Assembly (NCBI GenBank): GCA_003165855.1
Contig: PMXH01000127.1
Coordinates: 243 to 15,190, forward strand
DNA: 14,948 nt
Origin: Acidobacteriaceae bacterium
GTDB taxonomy: Bacteria; Acidobacteriota; Terriglobia; Terriglobales; Acidobacteriaceae
Direction of reading: 5' to 3'
Below are positions 9,606 to 14,948 of this stretch, piece by piece. The position numbers were made by a program, and so were the translations under genes. The notes under the pieces were generated by a model. That model saw nothing but the letters and a program-made list of their open reading frames with translations. It was not told the origin of the DNA and ran no database searches. How positions within the stretch are numbered: the stretch's first letter is position 1; the number at the start of each line of letters is the position of its first letter.

Positions 9606-10928
9606 CTAGGGCACGCTCTCGTCGGCTGCTTCCGACCGCGCGCTCTCGTTCCCGCGCTGATCGACCGCCGAAACCGAATAAGAATATTTCTTCCCCGCCT
9701 TGACCAGCGTGTCGCGAAACGCTGGCATTCTTACCGGAGTCGCGTTCAGCTTCACCGCGGCCGCACCGTCCTCGTGACGATAGACGTTATAGCCTTCCAG
9801 ATCCGCATCCGTCACCGGCGCCCAGATCAAATCGATGAACGGCTGTTGTCCCGGCCCGGAAAACACTGCCTGCAATCCTGATGGAACCGCGGGAGGAAAC
9901 ACGTCGTGCGCGAACACCTTCACCTCGGCGGTATCGTCGCCTTCCACTTCAACCGTGGGCTTTCCCGGCGTCTGCATCACGCTCACCACCGTGGCCCGGT
10001 AGAAGTACGTGCTCTCCCACTCAAAAGTCTGGTCGAGAAACGAGGTGACGATCTTGTCATGTGGCTCGGTCGCATTTGCTCCTGCGTTGGCGGTCGATGC
10101 GCTCGCTCCCGCCAACGGAGCGATCCCGCTCGGCCCCGCTGCGCAGTCTGTCGCATCTATGTCCGCGATTTTGCTCGCTGCCAGTTTGCTTTCTGCGCGC
10201 CGGTAGATGCGGAACAAATATTTCACATCGGTTCCTGTTCCCGATGTCGGCGGACATTGCCACGAGATCAGCACACCCTGAGCCGTGGCCTGCGCACTAA
10301 AACTACCGAAAGGCGCGACCGTTGGAACCAGTGGGATCCGCACCTGGTTCGAAATCCCCGCGCCTCGCTCCGCAGCGTTCAACACTTCAACCGCATACGC
10401 GGCAAAACTCGTAGGGTTCGCCTGCTGAATCGCTGAAGGGAGAATATCGGTGAAGGTCGCTGGCGACTTCTTTGCGGATGATTTTCTCGCCTGGGTGAAA
10501 TTAGCGGGCGGCGGCGCATCTCCCACCGGCGTTCCACACTCTTTCGGGGCCGCGCCAACACCGAGCGTTGTGCCAGCATCAGACGCCGCGGCAGTAACCG
10601 GCGCCGCGGCAACGCCGGGCGCGGCGACAGAAGCAAAGGCCACGCCAACGCTCCGGCAGATGCGGGTCTTTCCCAAATAGCGCACGCTCTGCCGATCCGT
10701 CGTACGGGCCGGGATGCTCCAGGTCAGCGTGACTTGATCCCCTTTGCGCACGGCGTGCAGATCGGTTGGCGGCTTGGGTAACTCGAGCGATGGGGGCAGG
10801 GGCGGACCAATCGACGCGCAGCCCGTCCACCAAATCGACGCCCCCAGCAACAGCAGCAAGCATCCTCGTAACCTCTTCTGCTCACGCACCATCAGGGGAG
10901 CAATCCGCGCCCGGTCGATAGATTTCAT
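9606..10928 (-). CDS. Fibronectin type III-repeat lipoprotein
   Basis: This is a probable surface or periplasmic lipoprotein of 440 residues. A basic segment (VREQKRLRG) is followed by a hydrophobic run LLLLLGASIWW and a lipobox-like TGC with C37. Three FN3-like modules follow at about 50-200, 201-340 and 345-438; the last is the clearest (PPAVPSGLQAVFS, GYNVYRHEDG, YSYSVSAVDQRGNES). The first module is interrupted at about 92-155 and the second at about 262-286 by low-complexity Ala/Gly/Ser stretches. No enzyme motif is visible; a structural or binding role is likely. The ATG at 10928 is the longest start. An internal ATG at 10892 would place the lipid-bearing Cys at residue 25, more typical for a lipoprotein signal. 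Neither has a clear Shine-Dalgarno sequence. Confidence 0.78.
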   Translation of the reverse strand: MKSIDRARIAPLMVREQKRLRGCLLLLLGASIWWTGCASIGPPLPPSLELPKPPTDLHAVRKGDQVTLTWSIPARTTDRQSVRYLGKTRICRSVGVAFASVAAPGVAAAPVTAAASDAGTTLGVGAAPKECGTPVGDAPPPANFTQARKSSAKKSPATFTDILPSAIQQANPTSFAAYAVEVLNAAERGAGISNQVRIPLVPTVAPFGSFSAQATAQGVLISWQCPPTSGTGTDVKYLFRIYRRAESKLAASKIADIDATDCAAGPSGIAPLAGASASTANAGANATEPHDKIVTSFLDQTFEWESTYFYRATVVSVMQTPGKPTVEVEGDDTAEVKVFAHDVFPPAVPSGLQAVFSGPGQQPFIDLIWAPVTDADLEGYNVYRHEDGAAAVKLNATPVRMPAFRDTLVKAGKKYSYSVSAVDQRGNESARSEAADESVP

Positions 10929-11123
10929 AGGAGTGATGGAAGGCAGAATACCAGAATATGCGGGAGAGGCAGTGGTTTCGGCGGCGACCGCTTTCGTGCT
11001 CGACGTTATGGCATAGCAATCCGTGGCGAATGGCGGTCTGTATTGATCAGTTATCTATGAGCAAGAGGCTGATACTGGAGATATAACTTTCGATCGCAGG
11101 TGGAAATTCCGGAGGATTACAAA
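10929..11123. promoter_or_regulatory. Divergent spacer between FN3 lipoprotein and His/Gly-rich protein genes
   Basis: This 195-base region must hold promoters for both directions. Toward the lipoprotein, two TATTCT hexamers lie on the - strand at 10958-10953 and 10950-10945, but neither has a good -35 partner. Toward the + strand gene, TATAAC is at 11082-11087 and GGAGG at 11111-11115 is the ribosome site. No repeat or RNA gene is apparent. Confidence 0.35.
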
Positions 11124-11699
11124 ATGTGGCAATTCAAGAGCGCGGCCCCCTGGGCAAACAAGTTGACAAAGCGCAGTCTGATTTTGGCCGGTACAACAAC
11201 GTTGCTCACGCTCTTGGCGCTGGCGCCAACGGCCGGCGCGCAAGTTGTGATCGGGGTAGGCGTAACCCCGCCTATGTGTTCTTACGGCTACTATGACTAC
11301 GCACCTTATGGCTGCGCACCGATGGGTTTCTATGGGCCCGGCTATTTCTATAACGGCATCTTCCTGGGCGTGGGCCCATGGGCGAACTGGGGCTATGGCC
11401 ATGGCTGGGGTGATCATCGCTTCGGCGGCGGTGGGGGCGGAAGGTACGTCGCGGGCCGTGGATACGGTGGTGGACGCGCGTATGCGGGCAATCGTGGACG
11501 TGGGTCAGCGGGAGTACGCGCGGGCCGCAGTAGCGGTGGCGTGCATACCGCAGCGGCGCGCGGTGGCGCTGCTCATAGTGCGCCCCATGCCGCAGCAGCG
11601 CGCGGTGGCGCATCACACGGAGAGTCCCATGCCGCAGCATCGCACGGCGGAGCTTCTCATGGCGGTGGCGGATCGCATGGTGGCGGCGAACATCACTAA
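11124..11699 (+). CDS. Secreted His/Gly/Ala-rich repeat protein of unknown function
   Basis: I recognise no function. The protein has 191 residues. A Sec signal sequence covers about 1-39 (basic region with KLTKRS, hydrophobic TTTLLTLLALAP, likely cleavage after AGA). Next is a Gly/Tyr/Pro/Trp-rich segment (about 45-105) with CSYGYYDYAPYGCAP and PWANWGYGHGWGDHRF. Residues of about 106-140 are Gly/Arg-rich. The C-terminus is a 14-residue tandem repeat starting at H141, ending SHGGGEHH. The histidines suggest metal binding or a cell-surface role, by composition only. GGAGG (11111-11115) lies 8 bases before ATG 11124, which decides this start over a GTG at 11100. An intrinsic terminator follows at 11739-11766, so it is probably a single-gene transcript. 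Confidence 0.75.
   Translation: MWQFKSAAPWANKLTKRSLILAGTTTLLTLLALAPTAGAQVVIGVGVTPPMCSYGYYDYAPYGCAPMGFYGPGYFYNGIFLGVGPWANWGYGHGWGDHRFGGGGGGRYVAGRGYGGGRAYAGNRGRGSAGVRAGRSSGGVHTAAARGGAAHSAPHAAAARGGASHGESHAAASHGGASHGGGGSHGGGEHH
11544..11669 (+). repeat. 42-bp tandem coding repeat, three copies
   Basis: Three imperfect 42-base units start at 11544, 11586 and 11628, each opening with CAT and a CCGCAGC-like core. They encode HTAAARGGAAHSAP, HAAAARGGASHGES and HAAASHGGASHGGG. A fourth, partial unit follows to the stop codon. Being a multiple of three, changes in copy number would keep the frame. Confidence 0.8.
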
Positions 11700-11738
11700 C
11701 CGGTAGCTGTTGAATTTGGCAGTGCACGGAACACGAAG

Positions 11739-11766
11739 CGGCGGAGCACAACGGCTCCGCCGTTTT
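11739..11766 (+). terminator. Intrinsic terminator after the His/Gly-rich gene
   Basis: CGGCGGAGC (11739-11747) pairs perfectly with GCTCCGCCG (11754-11762) around a 6-base loop and is followed by TTTT (11763-11766). AAG before the stem could pair with part of the T-run, extending the hairpin. It lies 40 bases after the stop codon. Confidence 0.8.
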
Positions 11767-11885
11767 GCATTTCCGCATGGTGTCGAGTTCAAAGGGCAGC
11801 GACCCTACCGCCGCGCGCGGCTGGGGTAGAACTCTTTTCGTTGAAGCGGCAGCCCTTCGGTAACCTGCGCCGGATTCCGACGCCC

Positions 11886-13049
11886 ATGACAATAGGAATC
11901 ATGCCGTTCCGAAAAGTGGGCAGGTTCTTATCGCTGTTTCCTGTGCTGTGCGCCGTTGTCCCGGTAGCTTTGACGGCGCAGCAGAATCGCGAGCCGATGG
12001 CCGCGACCTACTCCGCAACGGGTGATGCTCTTGATGGGCGGTCGAATCGAGTTGCTTCCCGCATGTTAACTTCCGACGAAGGCTTGGCTGTTATTGGCGC
12101 CGCTTTGGAATCACGGGCAAATCCCGATTTGGAGTCCGATTGTTCACACCTTGTGCATGCGATCTACGAGCGAGCAGGATTTCCCTATGCCTACGCGAGT
12201 TCCTCGACCCTGTACGGCGGAAGCGGCGAATTCCGGCGGGTGACGCGTCCACAACCGGGTGACTTGGTAGTGTGGGCGGGGCATGTGGGCATTATGGTGA
12301 ATCCGGCGCAGCGCTCGTTTTTCAGCGCGTTGCGTTCTGGGCTGGGCGTGGATTCTTACGATTCCGCATATTGGAGAGAGCGCGGACATCCCCGTTTCTT
12401 GCGCTATATCACCGCGGTCCCGGTTACGATTCGAGCCGACGCTTCGAGCCGAGAGGATAATGCGGAAGCAAGGGCGAGTTCTGAGGCGCATCCGCTAGCG
12501 GCGCGGAACATGGGTTTTACGGCAAGTGAAGAACCACAGACCCAGCCTCATGCTGCGACGAATGCTATCCGGAGCAGCCAGATAGTCAAATCGCAGCACC
12601 CCAAGGCCAAGGAAGTAACCGATGCTCTGGAGCAGGCCTTTGCCGAAAACGCAGAAGCCCTTCGTGGCCAGGATGTGCTCGAACCTTCCTGTCCTCTGAT
12701 GGTTTTTGACGAGGTCTCCGTCGAGCGAGTGAGCCTGCAAGGCAATCGGGGCTGGGCCGAAGTTCGCATGAACGGAGTCTTGAAACTGCCGGGAGACGGG
12801 AAGAACTCGGCCAGGCGAACCGAACGACAGCGTTGGCTGCTGGTCCGCCGCGGTCATGATACCTGGGAACTCGCGCTCCCCACCGAAGCGATTTACGTCC
12901 CGAGCGACGTCGCGGTTCGGATGTTGGTCCGCCAACTTGAGGGGCTTACTGAAGAGACGGTGGAACAGCCCATCCGCGCGGAGAAGAAGGTACAACTGAG
13001 CCGGCTCCTGAACATGCTTCTTGAGAAACAAATTGCGCCGGGAGCGTAG
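11886..13049 (+). CDS. Secreted NlpC/P60-type cysteine peptidase-like protein with unknown C-terminal domain
   Basis: NlpC/P60 proteins usually cut peptide cross-bridges of peptidoglycan. From ATG 11886 the protein has 387 residues. The signal sequence is about residues 1-33 (RKVGRFLSLFPVLCAVVPVALTAQ). The NlpC/P60-like domain spans about 55-180, with SDCSHLVHAIYERAG (catalytic C86), RPQPGDLVVWAGHVGIMV (H133) and a closing RFLRYI. Residues of about 185-245 look disordered, and 246-385 form a separate domain (AFAENAEALRG, GWAEVRMNGVL, RQRWLLVRRGHDTWELALP) that I cannot name. The start is uncertain: TTG 11841 is the longest, while ATG 11901 has AGGA three bases upstream. It is separated from the preceding gene by a terminator. 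Confidence 0.8.
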   Translation: MTIGIMPFRKVGRFLSLFPVLCAVVPVALTAQQNREPMAATYSATGDALDGRSNRVASRMLTSDEGLAVIGAALESRANPDLESDCSHLVHAIYERAGFPYAYASSSTLYGGSGEFRRVTRPQPGDLVVWAGHVGIMVNPAQRSFFSALRSGLGVDSYDSAYWRERGHPRFLRYITAVPVTIRADASSREDNAEARASSEAHPLAARNMGFTASEEPQTQPHAATNAIRSSQIVKSQHPKAKEVTDALEQAFAENAEALRGQDVLEPSCPLMVFDEVSVERVSLQGNRGWAEVRMNGVLKLPGDGKNSARRTERQRWLLVRRGHDTWELALPTEAIYVPSDVAVRMLVRQLEGLTEETVEQPIRAEKKVQLSRLLNMLLEKQIAPGA

Positions 13050-13094
13050 TTTGGGATGAGCGCTGCGGTTGCGCCGGGAGGCGTTCTCGCCTCA

Positions 13095-13110
13095 CGTGAT
13101 GTGGATCACA
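13095..13110 (+). promoter_or_regulatory. CRP/FNR-family operator (near-consensus CRP type)
   Basis: CGTGAT-GTGG-ATCACA differs from the CRP consensus TGTGAT-N4-ATCACA at one of 12 positions and contains a perfect inverted GTGAT/ATCAC. Its centre (13102.5) is about 42 bases before the transcription start predicted from TAGAGT (13133-13138), the spacing of a class II activated promoter. The half-sites fit CRP better than FNR (TTGAT/ATCAA). Confidence 0.55.
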
Positions 13111-13132
13111 GCGTGGTGTCCGGCACTTTCAT

Positions 13133-13138
13133 TAGAGT
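13133..13138 (+). promoter_or_regulatory. Candidate -10 hexamer of the small membrane protein gene
   Basis: TAGAGT ends 8 bases before ATG 13147 with no Shine-Dalgarno sequence between. A start of transcription near 13144-13145 would give a leaderless or nearly leaderless mRNA. No -35 box is evident, as expected for an activator-dependent promoter. Confidence 0.4.
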
Positions 13139-13146
13139 ATGGATAC

Positions 13147-13575
13147 ATGGGCGGATTTTCCATTCTGACCAACCGCAGACGCGCCGTCGTGGCGCTGGTG
13201 CATTCGGTAGTGTTTCTCGTGGTTGCGGTGCGGCAGATGGTTGCGGCTAGTCCCGCGTCCGGTATCTGGTTGCCGTCCACGGTGCGCCCTGGCACCTGGA
13301 TTCTCTGCGGGATCTTTGGCATCGTCTCCTCGATTCTTTTTTGGCTCCTGGTCATTTCCCGCGGATGGATGGAGAAATTCTATTTCGGATTCTGCACCAT
13401 CAGCGCGACGTCAGGGCTGATCCGAACCGCCGCAGGCGATCAGACGTTTCACGCCGGCCTCTATATAAGAGTTGTCATGCTGGTCAGCGCGGTGCTGGTT
13501 GGATTGCTGATCGTCCGCAGGCACTCTCTCACGCACTCTCGCACGCAGGCGGAGTACGCTGAAAGTGGCTCGTAA
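13147..13575 (+). CDS. Small four-helix membrane protein of unknown function
   Basis: I do not recognise a named family. From ATG 13147 the protein has 142 residues with hydrophobic segments at about 13-33, 50-70, 76-95 and 104-125, and a short Ser/Thr/Arg-rich tail. Notable loops are ASGIWLPSTVRPGTW, SRGWMEKFYFGFC and RTAAGDQTFHAG. The frame stays open upstream to TTG 13069, and an ATG at 13099 lies inside the CRP-like site, so both would add a non-membrane, poorly credible N-terminus. ATG 13147 fits the -10 hexamer and the first helix. The gene follows the NlpC/P60 gene by 97 bases but seems to have its own promoter. Confidence 0.65.
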   Translation: MGGFSILTNRRRAVVALVHSVVFLVVAVRQMVAASPASGIWLPSTVRPGTWILCGIFGIVSSILFWLLVISRGWMEKFYFGFCTISATSGLIRTAAGDQTFHAGLYIRVVMLVSAVLVGLLIVRRHSLTHSRTQAEYAESGS

Positions 13576-13605
13576 GCGTTGTGTCCGACATTGTCCAGTT
13601 CGGCG

Positions 13606-13725
13606 CGCCAGGGGCTAAAGCCCAACTTCTCTAGAAGCGCCTGACGCGGCGCTGAAGCGCCGCTCTTCCACGGGACTGCTTGCATTTCCGAGTTGTTCCG
13701 CAGGCCGTGAAGCCATGCCCTTCCA
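13606..13725. repeat. Composite palindromic element with three CTRAAG/GTGAAG hairpins
   Basis: The 170-base convergent spacer holds GGGC-TAAA-GCCC (13612-13623), a perfect 7-bp hairpin GCGGCGC-TGAA-GCGCCGC (13646-13663), and a degenerate third unit near 13703-13719 (GGCC-GTGA-AGCC). CTTCT-CT-AGAAG (13626-13637) lies between the first two. The order and shared TRAA-type loops suggest one composite repeat rather than separate terminators; no T-runs follow. The boundaries given are approximate. Confidence 0.6.
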
Positions 13726-13745
13726 AGCCAACTGATGGATAGCTC

Positions 13746-14948
13746 CTAGTCCGGGAGCACTTTGCCGCGGGTTTCGACGGCGAAGGGGATGACCAACAGG
13801 CCGATGCCAAACGCAATCGCGGTGAAGGCAACCGGCTTGCCGAGAGTGCCCATCCGGCTGACCAGCGCGCCCACGCCGAAATTGACTCCGGCGGCGATGA
13901 AGCGTCCGAAGGAAGTGGTGAAGGCGAAGGCGGTCGCGCGGACCGTGGTGCCGTACTGCTCGGGTAGCCAAAGACTGAACACGGCGAAGTTGCCGCCAAA
14001 GAAACCCAGGAAGAACAGCACCGCGATGAAGGGATGAAGTCCTTGAGGTAGGTAGAATGCCCAGCCAAAGCTGAGCAGGATGCAGGCCGCCATTCCGAAG
14101 TAATAAAAGGTGAGGGTTCGCTTGCGGCCAAAGCGTTCGGCTAACGGGGGAACCGCGAGGCATCCCAGGATAGTGCCCAGCGAAAGCAATCCCATGCCGA
14201 AGGAAGACATGCGCACGGCCTGCGGTTGCAACATGCCGGCACGTTTTGCGAGGTTGATGATTGCCGTGGGAGCATAAACCGCGGCCGCCCACAGGCCGCA
14301 GATGGCCGAAGCCAACAGGACGGTGTTGACCAGCGTGCGCTGCGTGTAAGGAGCGGTGAAGATTCGACGCAGAGAAGAAGGTCCACGGGCGGATTTCACC
14401 GTGGCCTTTTGTTGCCAGCGCTGGGGCTCCTTCACACGGAACAAGACAATGAAGGCGACGATGACGGGCGTGAGGCCGCACCAGAACATGGCGCGCCAGC
14501 CATAATGAGGAGCGACTGTGTAGTTGAGAGCCGAAGCCAGAAAGAATCCGGCGTAGTAACCAGTCTGCAGATATCCGGCGCCCATCTTGCGGCGGTCTTC
14601 GGGCCACGCTTCGGCGACGTAGGTTCCGGCGAGCGCCCACTCGCCGCCGATTCCGATGCCCGCGAGCAAGCGGAACAATGCCAATTGCCACACCGTCTGC
14701 GACAAAGCCGCAGCTCCGGTGAAGATGGCATAAACGAAGATGGTGGCGGCCAGCACCCGGCTGCGGCCGAACTTGTCGGCAATCGGCCCCCAGATTAGCG
14801 ATAGACCCCATCCCACCAGGAAGAGGGCAAACAGCGTCGATCCCGCGAACCCTACGTTGGCCGGAGTGGCTTTGTAGCCTGATTTGGGAAGCAGTTCCGT
14901 GAGTGCTGGGCTAAGGACGAGTGCATAGATCACCGAATCCATGCCGTC
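13746..14948 (-). CDS. MFS transporter, metabolite:H+ symporter type (5' end outside window)
   Basis: This is a Major Facilitator Superfamily carrier of the inner membrane, driven by the proton gradient; the substrate is unknown, perhaps an organic acid or sugar acid. About 400 residues are visible and the frame runs off the window edge. The codons before the first visible ATG (14942) read Asp-Gly, giving DGMD, a motif normally inside the first helix of this group, so the true start lies beyond 14948. Landmarks are GPIADKFGRSRVL after helix 2 (MFS motif A), RLLAGIGIGGEWALAGTYVAE in helix 4, and the second-half motif PPLAERFGRKRTLT. The C-terminus PFAVETRGKVLPD is complete. It converges on the small membrane protein gene. 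Confidence 0.9.
   Translation of the reverse strand, partial: DGMDSVIYALVLSPALTELLPKSGYKATPANVGFAGSTLFALFLVGWGLSLIWGPIADKFGRSRVLAATIFVYAIFTGAAALSQTVWQLALFRLLAGIGIGGEWALAGTYVAEAWPEDRRKMGAGYLQTGYYAGFFLASALNYTVAPHYGWRAMFWCGLTPVIVAFIVLFRVKEPQRWQQKATVKSARGPSSLRRIFTAPYTQRTLVNTVLLASAICGLWAAAVYAPTAIINLAKRAGMLQPQAVRMSSFGMGLLSLGTILGCLAVPPLAERFGRKRTLTFYYFGMAACILLSFGWAFYLPQGLHPFIAVLFFLGFFGGNFAVFSLWLPEQYGTTVRATAFAFTTSFGRFIAAGVNFGVGALVSRMGTLGKPVAFTAIAFGIGLLVIPFAVETRGKVLPD

Noticed and set aside
13033..13080. 12-base direct repeat TTGCGCCGGGAG at 13033-13044 and 13069-13080
   Set aside because: Only two short copies 36 bases apart, one at the end of the NlpC/P60 coding region, with no sign of an insertion or attachment site between them.
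13615..14811. 398-residue open frame on the - strand overlapping the MFS gene in another frame
   Set aside because: Arg/His/Ser-rich shadow of the MFS gene. The other frame has clear membrane helices and MFS motifs.

Overview
The window is about 15 kb of GC-rich chromosomal DNA carrying mostly housekeeping genes. Gene content and style suggest an Acidobacteriota member of the Terriglobia/Koribacter type. The reasons are a PATAN (DUF4388) response regulator, a DUF6580 membrane protein, an NlpC/P60 protein with an extra C-terminal domain, a His/Gly/Ala-rich secreted protein, and intergenic palindromes with CTRAAG centres. This assignment is inference from memory of the group, not a search result. 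I see no tRNA, rRNA, CRISPR array, transposase, phage gene or recognisable defence system. Genes are closely packed, and the longest gene-free stretch is about 220 bases.

Left part (1-2557, + strand): a compact cluster of moaC, a response regulator with a PATAN domain, a moaB/mog-type molybdopterin adenylyltransferase and a DedA-family membrane protein. Two molybdenum-cofactor genes flank the regulator with gaps of 6 and about 16 bases, so all three are probably co-transcribed. DedA follows after 37 bases.

Middle part (2618-5540, - strand): a DUF6580 membrane protein, a YdjM-type (PF04307) membrane metal-dependent hydrolase and a diacylglycerol/lipid kinase, separated by spacers of 220 and 114 bases. 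The 220-base spacer carries a large nested inverted repeat. The lipid kinase and ligA diverge from a 105-base promoter region. ligA (5646-7673, +) is a complete 675-residue NAD+-dependent DNA ligase.

Right part: on the - strand, an FN3-type lipoprotein (9606-10928), a HIT-family hydrolase (9030-9512) and a secreted double aspartyl protease with a PDZ domain (7707-8951). On the + strand, a secreted His/Gly/Ala-rich repeat protein (11124-11699) with its own intrinsic terminator, an NlpC/P60 protein (11886-13049) and a small four-helix membrane protein (13147-13575). The last has a CRP-like operator upstream. A convergent spacer with three palindromes separates it from an MFS symporter that runs off the right edge (13746-14948, -).

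The most interesting signals are regulatory rather than a new gene system. They are a near-consensus CRP-type site about 42 bases before a predicted start of transcription; several genes whose -10-like hexamer lies 7-13 bases before the start codon with no Shine-Dalgarno sequence (leaderless or very short-leader mRNA); a perfect 19-bp palindrome across the HIT stop codon; CTRAAG hairpins in two convergent spacers; and a PATAN response regulator inside a molybdenum-cofactor cluster.
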